Source: Streptomyces abyssomicinicus
Lineage (GTDB): Bacteria > Actinomycetota > Actinomycetes > Streptomycetales > Streptomycetaceae
Direction of reading: 5' to 3'
NCBI RefSeq assembly: GCF_008974245.1
Contig: NZ_BBZI01000005.1
Location: 716,180-780,179, forward strand
DNA: 64,000 nt
This document shows, in pieces, positions 7,846 through 16,267 of this stretch. The notes under the pieces are model-generated. The model saw only the letters and a program-made list of their open reading frames with translations. It was not told where the DNA came from and ran no database searches. Within the stretch, counting starts at the first letter, position 1. Each line of letters starts with the position of its first letter. The position numbers were made by a program, and so were the translations under genes.

Positions 7846-8886
7846 TCACCCGTGCGGCAGCTCCACCACGACCGTGCCGAAGTGCCGCCCCTCGAACAGT
7901 TCCGACAACGCCTGCGGGGCCCGTTCGATGCCCGGAACCGCCACATGCGGGAACGTGAGATCGCCGGAGCGCAGCCAGGCACCGAACCGGGTGGCCCACT
8001 CGTCCGCCACGTCGGGGTGGTCCGTGCCGCTGTAACCGCGCAGCGTGATGCCGTGGGTGACGACCCGGTACGTGTCGATGCCGACCGGCGCGCTGCCACC
8101 CCTGGTGTCGGGGGACAACTGTCCGGACAGCGCGCCGACCAGCGCGAACCGGGCGCCCCGGCGGGCTGCCGCGAGGGCGGCGGTCAGCTGCTCCCCGCCC
8201 ACGGTGTCCACCACGACGTCGATGCCCTCGGGAGCGGCCTCGCCCAGTTGCTCGCCGAGCGTGCCGCCCGGGGCTCCGGGCACCACGACCGCGTCGTAGC
8301 CCAGCTCGGCGACCAGCCGGTCGGCCTTGGCGGGGGAGCGGGTGCTGCCGACGACCCTGCCGGCCCCCAGCAGCCGCGCGACGGGACCCGCCAGGGTTCC
8401 CACCCCGCCCGCCGCCCCGGTGACGAACACCGTTTCGCCTGTGCGGAGTTCGGCGAGCCGGGTGAGCGCGCCGTAGGCGGCCGCGCCCGACGAGAGGTGG
8501 GCCACCGGGGAAGGCAGCACGCCACCGACGGGGCCGCACCGGTCCGCCTCGACCAGCGCGTACTCGCGCCAGCCGAGCAGGTGGGTGACGACGTCCCCCG
8601 GCCGGAACGGGCTGCCCGCGCCCACGGCGACGACCTCGCCGACGGCGGGACCGAACATCAGGTCACCGGCGTGCACCGGCGGCAGCGGTACGCCCTCGAC
8701 CTCCCCTCCGATGAGGGTCCGCAGGCCCGGGAAGACGAGGAAGTGCTGGTTGCGCACGACCACCTGTCCGGGGCCGGGAGCGCCGAGGGGCTGGGTGACG
8801 ACGTCGAAGTGTTCCGGCCCGGGCAGCCCCTTCGGGGTGGCGGCGAGCTGGATCGCGCGGGTGCCGGAGGGCGGGGCGGCGGCCAT
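7846..8886 (-). CDS. zinc-independent MDR-family NADP-dependent oxidoreductase
   Basis: 346 residues, resembling the leukotriene-B4 12-hydroxydehydrogenase/CurA type of medium-chain reductases that reduce alkenal or enone double bonds. The N-terminal GroES-like half includes VHAGDLMFGPAVGEVVAVG. The Rossmann half has the NADP-binding VTGAAGGVGTLAG near residues 150-162. I see no zinc ligands. It heads an operon with a MerR regulator. The ATG at 8886 is followed upstream by a MerR-type operator. A role in detoxifying reactive electrophiles is the usual one for such pairs and is inferred here. Confidence 0.85.
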   Translation of the reverse strand: MAAAPPSGTRAIQLAATPKGLPGPEHFDVVTQPLGAPGPGQVVVRNQHFLVFPGLRTLIGGEVEGVPLPPVHAGDLMFGPAVGEVVAVGAGSPFRPGDVVTHLLGWREYALVEADRCGPVGGVLPSPVAHLSSGAAAYGALTRLAELRTGETVFVTGAAGGVGTLAGPVARLLGAGRVVGSTRSPAKADRLVAELGYDAVVVPGAPGGTLGEQLGEAAPEGIDVVVDTVGGEQLTAALAAARRGARFALVGALSGQLSPDTRGGSAPVGIDTYRVVTHGITLRGYSGTDHPDVADEWATRFGAWLRSGDLTFPHVAVPGIERAPQALSELFEGRHFGTVVVELPHG

Positions 8887-8958
8887 GAGTACTCCTGGGA
8901 CGGGGTGGCGGAGGCCGTGGCGAGCGACGGCCGGCCGTGATCGGCGCGCCGACGCTAA

Positions 8959-8980
8959 CCCCTGACGTACGCGTCAGGGG
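8959..8980 (-). promoter_or_regulatory. MerR-type operator/promoter of the MDR-MerR operon
   Basis: A perfect 9-bp inverted repeat, CCCCTGACG / CGTCAGGGG with spacer TACG. On the minus strand it lies between a TTGCCC -35-like hexamer (8978-8983) and a TAGCGT -10-like hexamer (8952-8957). The spacer is about 20 bp, longer than normal, as expected for MerR-activated promoters. Confidence 0.6.
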
Positions 8981-9056
8981 CAAGGCGCCGACGAGCCGTC
9001 ACGGACCCGGCGCGCGGGCCGCCCGCCTCGATTCCCGGCGATCCGCCGGCCGGCGG

Positions 9057-9089
9057 TTGACCCTCACACTGGTGTGAGTGCTCTGGGAT
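9057..9089 (+). promoter_or_regulatory. MerR-type promoter of monooxygenase gene
   Basis: TTGACC at 9057-9062 is followed by the perfect inverted repeat CTCACAC-TG-GTGTGAG (9063-9078) inside a long spacer, then TCTGGGAT. The ATG at 9097 is so close that the transcript should be nearly leaderless. The site closely matches the one at 10670, which lies next to a MerR gene. Confidence 0.6.
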
Positions 9090-9096
9090 CGTCGCC

Positions 9097-10215
9097 ATGA
9101 CGGATGACACTTCGTTCCGCGTGGGCATCGCACTCGAGGGCGTCGGCCGGCACCCGGCGTCGTGGTCGCAGTCGTCGGTGACGGATCCCGCCGAGCTCTT
9201 CACCGGCGACCACTGGGTCGGCCGGGCCAGGGAGGCGGCGTCCGGCGGCGTCGGCTTCCTCACCATCGAGGACGGTCCGACCCTTCGCACCGACCGGTTC
9301 GGCACCGCCGACGACGACACCGGCCACCGGGTCCGCGGACGCCTCGACCCGGTGGTGGTCGCCACGCTCCTGCTGGCGACGAGCGACATTCCGGAGGTCG
9401 TCGTCACGCGGAACGTGACGCACTCCAACCCCTTCCACGTGGCGGCCCAACTGGCGTCGCCGGCGGCCGTCGGGCCGGGCCGCGTGGTGTGGCGCCCGCA
9501 GGTGTCGGCGGACGCCCGCGACGCGGCCGTGGTCGGCGGTGTCCCCACACCAGCCCTCCGGCCCGAGGACGTCTACGTCCCGACCCGGATCGCGCGGCGG
9601 CTGCGGGACCTGTTCAAGGACGCCGAGGACCACGTGGGCACGGTGCGGGGCCTGTGGGCCACCTTCCCTGCGGAGGCCCTCGGCGGCGGGGGCGACGCCT
9701 TCTGGCAGCCCGGGAGGATCCGTCCGGTGACGCCGCAGGGCGGGCCGGGCCACGCGGCCGCCGGTCCGCTGACGGTGCCGGTCGCGGACCCGCCGCCGGT
9801 GGCCGTCCTGGCCCATCACGCACTCGAGCCGTACCGGCTCGCCGCCGCCGTGGCCGACCGGGTGTTCGTCACGCCGACCGACGAACACCCCCTGCCGGAG
9901 CTGCTGGAGACGCTCCACCGGGTCGAGGCCCTCACCCCGGACGCCGGACCGACCCGGGCCTACGCGGACCTCGCCATCGTGCTGGGGGACACCGACCGGC
10001 ACGCGCAGGACCGGCTCACGCTGCTGAACGAGACCGCCGGCGGGCCCTGGGCGTCCGACACCGGCGTCTTCGTGGGCACGGCGGACCGCCTCGCGCACGA
10101 ACTGGCCCGGTGGCGCGACGGTACCGGCCTCTTTGGGGTGCGGTTGCGGCCGGCGGTGCACTCCGAGGACGCCGGACGCGTCATCCACGACCTCCTGCCC
10201 CTGCTGCGGACGTAG
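9097..10215 (+). CDS. LLM class flavin-dependent oxidoreductase
   Basis: 372 residues, a paralogue of the protein at 4318. Shared segments include the N-terminal strand with GVGRHPASW, TIEDGPTLR, the HRVRGRLDPVVVATLL barrel region, and a C-terminal RLRPAV...DLLPLLR. The middle is shorter and less regular than in typical luciferase-like enzymes. It should bind reduced flavin. It has its own MerR-type promoter and sits upstream of a convergent MerR gene and an MFS exporter with the same operator, so it probably belongs to a three-gene inducible detoxification or biosynthesis module. Substrate unknown. Confidence 0.8.
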   Translation: MTDDTSFRVGIALEGVGRHPASWSQSSVTDPAELFTGDHWVGRAREAASGGVGFLTIEDGPTLRTDRFGTADDDTGHRVRGRLDPVVVATLLLATSDIPEVVVTRNVTHSNPFHVAAQLASPAAVGPGRVVWRPQVSADARDAAVVGGVPTPALRPEDVYVPTRIARRLRDLFKDAEDHVGTVRGLWATFPAEALGGGGDAFWQPGRIRPVTPQGGPGHAAAGPLTVPVADPPPVAVLAHHALEPYRLAAAVADRVFVTPTDEHPLPELLETLHRVEALTPDAGPTRAYADLAIVLGDTDRHAQDRLTLLNETAGGPWASDTGVFVGTADRLAHELARWRDGTGLFGVRLRPAVHSEDAGRVIHDLLPLLRT

Positions 10216-10245
10216 GCCGGAGGGAAGGCCCCGGCCGGGGAAGCC

Positions 10246-10644
10246 TCAGCCGGGGACCGGTCCGGACGAGGGGCGGGGCAGGGCCCGGTGCTTCTCCACC
10301 TCGGCCAGATACTCGCTCATCGCGTCGCGGTTGCGGATCAGCACGTCGATCCGCTCGCTCAGCCTGTCCCGCTCACCCGCCAGCAGCGCCAGCATCTCCG
10401 GCGTGGCGTCCGGGAAATGGATCGACCGGGGCTTGTCCAGGCACGGCAGTATCTGCTTGATGATGCGGGTCGGCAGCCCGGCCGCCAGCAGGCCGCGGAT
10501 CTGCCTGACCCGGTCCACGTACCGGTCGTCGTACTCCCGGTACCCGTTGACGCCCCGCTCCGGGACGATCAGGCCCTGCTCCTCGTAGTAGCGCAGCAGC
10601 CGGCGTGACGCCCCGGTCAGCCGCGACAGTTCACCGATGCGCAT
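10246..10644 (-). CDS. MerR family transcriptional regulator
   Basis: 132 residues. MRIGELSRLTGASRRLLRYY, EEQGLIVPER and YREYDDRYVDRVRQIRGLL form a standard MerR DNA-binding domain (residues 1-70). A C-terminal coiled coil (ALLAGERDRLSERIDVLIRNRDAM) provides the dimer interface. No conserved Cys for metal or redox sensing is evident, so a small-molecule inducer is likely. It diverges from the MFS exporter at 10710. The shared TCACAY-N2-RTGTGA operators at 9057 and 10670 suggest it regulates both the exporter and the monooxygenase. Confidence 0.88.
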   Translation of the reverse strand: MRIGELSRLTGASRRLLRYYEEQGLIVPERGVNGYREYDDRYVDRVRQIRGLLAAGLPTRIIKQILPCLDKPRSIHFPDATPEMLALLAGERDRLSERIDVLIRNRDAMSEYLAEVEKHRALPRPSSGPVPG

Positions 10645-10669
10645 CCCGCCAGCCTAGCCACGTACCCGC

Positions 10670-10700
10670 TTGACCGTCACATCAATGTGAGGGTTCCAGG
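10670..10700 (+). promoter_or_regulatory. MerR-type promoter of MFS exporter
   Basis: TTGACC (10670-10675), then the inverted repeat TCACAT-CA-ATGTGA (10677-10690) and a weak -10 (TCCAGG at 10695-10700) after a 19-bp spacer. The layout is the same as at 9057-9089. The ATG is at 10710. Confidence 0.65.
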
Positions 10701-10709
10701 ATTCCTCCC

Positions 10710-11921
10710 ATGACCACCACGACACCTTCCCGGGGTGCCCGACGGGACGCCCTGCCACGGTCGGCGCTGCTGGCGCTGGGAACCGCCGTCTTCATCACCA
10801 GCCTGACCGAGACGCTGCCCGCCGGGGTCCTGCCGGAGATCTCCTCCACGACGGGCGTGAGCCCCGGTGCCGCCGGCCAGGCGGTCACCGTCTACGCGGC
10901 CGGCACCGCGCTGACCGCCGTCCCGCTCGCGGCCGCCACCGCCTCCGTCCCGCGAAAGCCCCTGCTGCTCGGCGCCATGACGGTCTTCCTGGTCGCCAAC
11001 ACCCTCACCTTCGCCGCGCCCGGCTACGCCGTGCTCCTCGCGGCCCGGTTCCTCGCGGGGATCGCCGCCGGCCTCGCCTGGGCGATCCTCGCGGGGTACG
11101 CCCGGGGCATCGCCCCGCCCGGACTGGAGGGGCGGGCCATCGCCGTCACGATGACCGGCATCCCGGTGGCGCTGTCGCTGGGCGTGCCCGCCGGAACCCT
11201 GGTGGGGCAGCGGGTGGGGTGGCAGGCGGCGTTCGCGGGGGTGTCGCTGGTCACCCTCGCCGTCATCGCCTGGATCGTCCGCTCCGTGCCCGCCCTGGAC
11301 CGGCCGGATCCGGCGAACGCGGCGAGAGCGACCGTCCGGCGGACCCTGAAGGTCCCCGGCGTCGCGGCCGTGATGACGGTGGTCGTGACGTTCGTGCTCG
11401 GCCACACGGTCGTCCACGCCTACGTCGCGCCCTATCTCCGGCAGGCCGGCCTGGGCCGTTCCACCGACGCGGTCCTGCTCGCGTTCGGCGTGGCCTGCCT
11501 GGCCAGCATCTGGTACGTCGGGCGACGCGTCGACCAGTACCTGCGGGCGTCGGCGCTGACCGGGGCGGCACTGTTCACCCTCGCCACCGCCGCGCTCGCC
11601 GCCACGACCGCGCACCCGGTGGTCTGGGCCGCCGCCGTCGCGTGGGGGCTGGGCTGGGGCGGCATACCCACCCTGCTGCAGACCGCCGCCGGGCGGGCCG
11701 GCGCCCCCCACGGCCCGGCCGTCGCCGACACCGCCCAGGCCGTCCTCGTCACCCTGTGGAACGTCGCGATGATGCTCGGCGGCATCCTGGGGGGCGTCCT
11801 GCTCGAGGACGTCGGCGCGAAGGCGGTGGCGGCCGTGGCCGCCCTCCTCGGCGTGGTGTCCACGGCCGTCGTCGCCCTCGCGCGTCACCACGCCTTCCCC
11901 TCGCACCGGACCACGCCCTGA
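10710..11921 (+). CDS. MFS transporter (DHA1-type efflux)
   Basis: 403 residues with about 12 hydrophobic segments. The first helix reads LALGTAVFITSLTETLPAGV, and a family-typical stretch is AARFLAGIAAGLAWAILAGYARG in TM4. The overall pattern resembles the AraJ/CmlA-like DHA1 drug and sugar efflux proteins. It lies in the inner membrane and probably uses proton antiport. It has a short leader behind a MerR-type promoter divergent from the MerR gene, a common arrangement for inducible efflux. A strong hairpin follows 40 bp after the stop, separating it from the PLP-enzyme operon. Confidence 0.88.
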   Translation: MTTTTPSRGARRDALPRSALLALGTAVFITSLTETLPAGVLPEISSTTGVSPGAAGQAVTVYAAGTALTAVPLAAATASVPRKPLLLGAMTVFLVANTLTFAAPGYAVLLAARFLAGIAAGLAWAILAGYARGIAPPGLEGRAIAVTMTGIPVALSLGVPAGTLVGQRVGWQAAFAGVSLVTLAVIAWIVRSVPALDRPDPANAARATVRRTLKVPGVAAVMTVVVTFVLGHTVVHAYVAPYLRQAGLGRSTDAVLLAFGVACLASIWYVGRRVDQYLRASALTGAALFTLATAALAATTAHPVVWAAAVAWGLGWGGIPTLLQTAAGRAGAPHGPAVADTAQAVLVTLWNVAMMLGGILGGVLLEDVGAKAVAAVAALLGVVSTAVVALARHHAFPSHRTTP

Positions 11922-11961
11922 CGGGACGACGGCGGTTCCGTCGAGGGCGGACACCGGCCAG

Positions 11962-12005
11962 GATCCGGTGGGGAGACCGACGGGGCACGGCCGCCCCACC
12001 GGATC
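11962..12005 (+). terminator. hairpin terminator after MFS gene
   Basis: Perfect 12-bp inverted repeat GATCCGGTGGGG / CCCCACCGGATC with a 20-nt loop that is itself GC-rich. Confidence 0.7.
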
Positions 12006-12110
12006 ACGAGCCCGGGACAGCTCCGCGATCCGCGCTTAGGCGACGGGACGAACGGAAAGAATGCATCCCGAACGGATATCCGGCCGACGGGTGCGAGGGG
12101 AGGGCCTGCC

Positions 12111-13616
12111 GTGGCGCTGCCGGACATGGCGCTGCCCCTGTACCTGCGCCCACGGCTGGAACCGCTGCTCAGCACCCTGCTGGACGAAGGGGCGCTGCTG
12201 CACTCCCTGGTCGACGCGCTCGGCTCCCCGCTGAACCTGCTCCTGCCCGAGCACATCACGGAGAACGCCCGCCGCTTCCGCGACGTCTACCGCAGGCACC
12301 ACCTGGCAGGCCGGATCCACTTCGCGCACAAGGCGAACGGCTCCCACTGCCTGGTGCGCGCCCTCGCGGCGGCCGGCCCCTCCGTGGCCGGCGTGGACGT
12401 CGCCTCGCTGGGCGAGTTGCGGCACGCCCTGGAGTCCGGCGTCGGTCCGGACCGGATCCTGGCCACCGGACCCAAGGACCCCGAGTTCCTGTGGCTCGCC
12501 GCCCGCACGGGGACACGCGTGCACCTCGACTCGCCCGCGGAACTCGAACAACTGGCCGCACTGGTACGCGGATACGCCCTGCCCCGGGCCGAAGTGCTGC
12601 TGCGGCTCGCGGAGTTCGCGCCGACGGCCGGGTCGGGCGGGGTGCGGCTGCTGTCGCGGCGCAGCCGCTTCGGCACTCCCGTCCGCGAGCTGGAAGCGGC
12701 CCTGGACCTCGTGGAACGCCACCGGGACGCGGTGGAACTCACCGGCGTCGGATACCACCTGGACACCACCGGGATCGAGGAGAAGGCCCTCGCCCTGGAG
12801 AACTGCGTCCAGGCGCTGGACCTCTGCCGCGCCCGCGGACTGGACCCGCGCTCCGTCGACATCGGCGGCGGCTTCGGCGTCGGTTACGCCCGGGACGCCG
12901 GCGAATGGGAGCGCTGGACCACCGCGCTCGGCCAGGCGGTCCTGGGCAACCGGCCCGCCCTCACCTGGCGGGGCCACGGCTACGGCCTGCGGAACGAGGG
13001 TGGCACCCTGCGCGGATCGCCGGCCCTCTACCCGGCGCACCGCGCGTCCGCGGGCCCCGCGTACCTCGACGACCTGCTGCGCCACCCGGGCCCTTCCACC
13101 GGCCGTCCCCTCGGCTCCCTCCTGCTGGAGCACCTGTACGACCTGGACTGCGAGCCGGGCCGCGCCCTGGTGGACCAGTGCGGAGTCTCCCTGGCCAGGG
13201 TGGTGGAGGTGCGCCGGGACTCCGGGGACGTCCTGGTGCGCCTCGCGGCGAACGCCGGGGACATCGCGCTGGAGGAGCACGGTGTCCTCGTCGACCCCGT
13301 CCTCGTACCCCGGGGCGGATCCCCGGAGGAGAGCGGTGAACCGCGGGGCGGCGCCGGGGTGTTCCTGATGGGCAATCTCTGTCTGGAGGCCGACCTGATC
13401 ACCCGTCGCAAGGTCTTCCTGCCCCGGCTCCCGCGCCCCGGCGACCTGCTGGCCTTCGCCAACACCGCCGGCTACGCGATGGACTTCCACGCCCACCGGG
13501 CCCAACGGCAGCCCGTGGCCCGCACGGTCGCCGTCACCCGCGAGGGAACCTCCTGGCGGTGGTGCCCGGACGAACGGTACTGGCCGATCAGCCCGTCGGG
13601 AGGGAGCGCGTCATGA
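12111..13616 (+). CDS. Y4yA family PLP-dependent enzyme (fold III, decarboxylase/racemase-like)
   Basis: 501 residues. The alanine-racemase/diaminopimelate-decarboxylase-type barrel shows GRIHFAHKANGSHCLVRAL (about residues 67-85), where the HKAN lysine corresponds to the PLP-binding lysine of YAxKAN/HKAN motifs. The phosphate-binding SVDIGGGFGVGYARD is near residue 247. The C-terminal barrel includes LVDQCGVSLARVVEVR and GYAMDFHAHRA. The length and these motifs fit the Y4yA group named after a rhizobial gene. Those genes occur beside cysteine-synthase homologues, as here. The likely reaction is PLP-dependent decarboxylation of an amino-acid-derived substrate (inferred). It is the first gene of the operon and overlaps the next by 4 bp (ATGA). 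Confidence 0.82.
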   Translation: MALPDMALPLYLRPRLEPLLSTLLDEGALLHSLVDALGSPLNLLLPEHITENARRFRDVYRRHHLAGRIHFAHKANGSHCLVRALAAAGPSVAGVDVASLGELRHALESGVGPDRILATGPKDPEFLWLAARTGTRVHLDSPAELEQLAALVRGYALPRAEVLLRLAEFAPTAGSGGVRLLSRRSRFGTPVRELEAALDLVERHRDAVELTGVGYHLDTTGIEEKALALENCVQALDLCRARGLDPRSVDIGGGFGVGYARDAGEWERWTTALGQAVLGNRPALTWRGHGYGLRNEGGTLRGSPALYPAHRASAGPAYLDDLLRHPGPSTGRPLGSLLLEHLYDLDCEPGRALVDQCGVSLARVVEVRRDSGDVLVRLAANAGDIALEEHGVLVDPVLVPRGGSPEESGEPRGGAGVFLMGNLCLEADLITRRKVFLPRLPRPGDLLAFANTAGYAMDFHAHRAQRQPVARTVAVTREGTSWRWCPDERYWPISPSGGSAS

Positions 13617-14938
13617 GGTACGACAGCATCGTCGAGGCCATCGGCAACACGCCGCTGGTGCGCATCGACCCGGCCGTGCACGGCCTCGGCCACATCGACC
13701 TCTACGCCAAGCTCGAGATGCTCAACCCCTTCGGATCGGTCAAGGACCGGGCCGCCTGGAACATGGCACGCGACCGGCTGGTCACGGCCGCCGACGGCGG
13801 CGCGACGGTGGTGGAGCTGTCCAGCGGCAACACCGCGAAGGCGCTGGCGCTGCTCGCCGGCCTGCACGGCCTGCCGTTCAAGAGCGTCACCAACCGGATG
13901 CGGGTCCCCGAGATCAAGGAACTCCTCCTCCTGCTGGGGGCCGAGATCGAGGAACTCCCGGGACGGAGCGAATGCCTGGACCCGACCGACACCGAGGACC
14001 CGCTCACCCGGTTCCACCAGGCGCTGGCCGAGGAGGGCGGCGCCTACCTGCACACCGACCAGTACTTCAACCCGCGCAACACCGAGGCGCACAGCACCGG
14101 GACCGGTCCCGAGATCGTGAAGGACCTCGACGGCAGGGTGCCCGACTGGTTCATCGCCTGCGTGGGGACCGCCGGTTCGTCGACCGGGGTGGCCCGGGTG
14201 CTGCGCGAACACGACCCGCGGGTGGGGGTGGTGGGGCTCGTCGCGGACAAGTCGGACTTCATCCCCGGCATCCGCACCCTCGACGAGGTGCACCAGGTCG
14301 GCCTGTTCGACCCGGCGACGTACGACACCATCGAGCCGGTGACCTCCGACGAGGCCATCGACGGCATGCTCACCCTGATCCGCCGCTGCGGTCTCCTCTC
14401 CGGGCCGACCGGCGGCGCCGCCTACCACGGCGCCGTCCGCCACCTCCGTCCGCTGGACGCGCGGCTGACCGAGCGGCGCACCGCCGTCTTCATCGTCTGC
14501 GACCGGGCCGAGAGCTACCTGAGCTACGTCCGGCAGCGCCGTCCCGAACTCCTTGGACGGCCCCCGCGGAAGAACTCGGTGGAGAGCCTCGGGGCCGAGG
14601 AGACGGCCCGGCTCGCGAAGGAGACCACGGTCGAGGAGGCCCGCCGCCGGCTCTCCGAGCAGGCGCCGCCCCTGGTGGTCGACCTGCGCGGCCCGCACGC
14701 CTACGCCGCCCTGCACATCGAGGGATCCGTGAACATCCCCGACGAGCTCTTCGCCGAACTCGTGCGCGGCGGCCTGCCGTTCGCCCGCAGCCGGCCGGTC
14801 CTGCTGGCCTGCCCCGTCGGTGAACGCTCGGCCCGCTACGCCGCCCTGCTGACCCGCATGGGCCACCCCGACGTCCGCAGTCTGGCCGGCGGCGTCGTCG
14901 CCTGGCGGGACTCCGGCGGGCCGCTGGTCCGGGACTGA
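13613..14938 (+). CDS. cysteine-synthase-like PLP enzyme fused to a rhodanese domain
   Basis: 441 residues in two parts. Residues 1-315 form a fold-type II PLP domain. It has SIVEAIGNTPLVRID, the lysine motif NPFGSVKDRAAWNM, and the phosphate/substrate loop ELSSGNTAKALA, where cysteine synthases usually have TSGNTG. CVGTAGSSTGVARVL matches the GTGGT-type phosphate loop. Residues about 330-441 form a rhodanese-like domain (VVDLRGPHAYAALHIEGSVNIPDELFAEL, then LLACPVGERSARYAALL). CPVGERS occupies the position of the active-site Cys loop. The fusion suggests a persulfide or thiosulfate sulfur donor delivered to a beta-replacement reaction. SbnA-like chemistry without sulfur is an alternative. Confidence 0.85.
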   Translation: MRYDSIVEAIGNTPLVRIDPAVHGLGHIDLYAKLEMLNPFGSVKDRAAWNMARDRLVTAADGGATVVELSSGNTAKALALLAGLHGLPFKSVTNRMRVPEIKELLLLLGAEIEELPGRSECLDPTDTEDPLTRFHQALAEEGGAYLHTDQYFNPRNTEAHSTGTGPEIVKDLDGRVPDWFIACVGTAGSSTGVARVLREHDPRVGVVGLVADKSDFIPGIRTLDEVHQVGLFDPATYDTIEPVTSDEAIDGMLTLIRRCGLLSGPTGGAAYHGAVRHLRPLDARLTERRTAVFIVCDRAESYLSYVRQRRPELLGRPPRKNSVESLGAEETARLAKETTVEEARRRLSEQAPPLVVDLRGPHAYAALHIEGSVNIPDELFAELVRGGLPFARSRPVLLACPVGERSARYAALLTRMGHPDVRSLAGGVVAWRDSGGPLVRD

Positions 14939-14941
14939 GCC

Positions 14942-16165
14942 GTGCCGTCACCCGCCTACGATCCCGAGCGCGAGCTGAAGGACCTGGAGCCCTGGCAGCG
15001 CGAGTTGCGCGAGCAGTTCCCCATCATCACCGGCAACTCCCACCTCGCCTACCTGGACAGCGCGGCCACCGCGCAGAAGCCGCAGGCCGTCCTCGACGCC
15101 GTCCACACCTACCTGACCACCACCAACGCCAACGCGGCGCGCGGCGCCTACCTCTGGGCCAACCGCACCACGGAGCTGGTGGAACGCACCAAGGACGTGG
15201 TCCGCCACTTCCTGGGGGACCCGGAGGCCGGCCGCCGCGACGCCCGCTCGGGCGTCCATTTCACCGGCGGCACCACCGACGGCCTGCGGGCCGTCGCCCG
15301 CGACTGGCTGGCCGGCCGGCTCACCGACGGAGACGTGATCCTGGTCCCGGCGGCCGACCACCGGGCCAACCACGAACCGTGGCTGGAGGTGCAGCGGCTC
15401 CTCGCCGCCCGGGGCGTCCACATCACGGTCCGGGAACTGCCGTACCAGGAGAGCTCCGGCGACTACGACCACCGCGCGTTCCCCGGCGTGGTGGACCCGC
15501 GGACCCGGTTCGTCGCCGCCACCCACGTGCACCACGTCCACGGCGGCGACATGAACGTCCACCGCATCCGCGAGGCAGTCGGCCCCGACGTGCCGATCTG
15601 CCTGGACGCCGCTCAGAGCGTCGGCCACCTGCCCCTCTCGGTGGCCCGCCTGGACGTGGACTTCGTCGTGTTCTCCGGCCACAAGGCCCTGGCCCTGCCC
15701 GGGGTCGGGGCCGTGTGGTCGCGCGACACACGTGGGCCCGCCTTCCGCCCCGGAGGATGGCAGGGGACCCCGAACACGGTGGGGATCGCCTCCCTGGAGG
15801 CAGCGCTGCGCTGGCTCGACGCCGCGGGCACGGACCGGATCGACCGCTGGACCACCGCCCTCGCGGCCCGGCTGACCGACGCGCTCCGCCGCCTGCCCGC
15901 CTACCAGGTGCTCGGCTGCCAGGCGGGGCTGGCAGCCGGGGCGGCCGTCCAGCGGCGCCACGGCATCGTGACCTTCCGCCACCGCGACATCCCCTCCGAC
16001 GACCTCGGCTTCATCCTGGACAGCCACGGCCTCATGGTGCGGGCCGACGACCTCTGCCAGGCGGGGAGAACCGACGGGCAAGGATCGGTCCGGGTCAGCG
16101 TGCACGTGTACAACACGGTTCAGGAGATCGACCGCCTGCTGACCGTTCTTGGCGAACTCGCGTGA
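14942..16165 (+). CDS. class V aminotransferase / SufS-like cysteine desulfurase homologue
   Basis: 407 residues. The order of motifs follows SufS/CsdA: LAYLDSAATAQKPQAVLDA, GAYLWANRTTELVERTKDVV, FTGGTTDGLRAVA, and the PLP lysine in VVFSGHKALALPGVGAVW (about residue 243). Near the C-terminus VRADDLCQAG aligns with the VRTGHHCAQP catalytic Cys loop, so a Cys is kept although the surrounding residues differ. It could supply persulfide to the upstream rhodanese fusion or act as another beta-lyase or aminotransferase. The GTG start lies 3 bp after the previous stop, with no strong ribosome site, consistent with coupled translation. Confidence 0.85.
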   Translation: MPSPAYDPERELKDLEPWQRELREQFPIITGNSHLAYLDSAATAQKPQAVLDAVHTYLTTTNANAARGAYLWANRTTELVERTKDVVRHFLGDPEAGRRDARSGVHFTGGTTDGLRAVARDWLAGRLTDGDVILVPAADHRANHEPWLEVQRLLAARGVHITVRELPYQESSGDYDHRAFPGVVDPRTRFVAATHVHHVHGGDMNVHRIREAVGPDVPICLDAAQSVGHLPLSVARLDVDFVVFSGHKALALPGVGAVWSRDTRGPAFRPGGWQGTPNTVGIASLEAALRWLDAAGTDRIDRWTTALAARLTDALRRLPAYQVLGCQAGLAAGAAVQRRHGIVTFRHRDIPSDDLGFILDSHGLMVRADDLCQAGRTDGQGSVRVSVHVYNTVQEIDRLLTVLGELA

Positions 16166-16267
16166 CAGGCCCCGCGCTGCGAAATGGAAACCGTTTGCAG
16201 CAGTAGATTGCCCGCAGCCGCGGACACCTCGGGAACGCGGCGCTGCGGAAGGGCGAGAACGGGCGCA

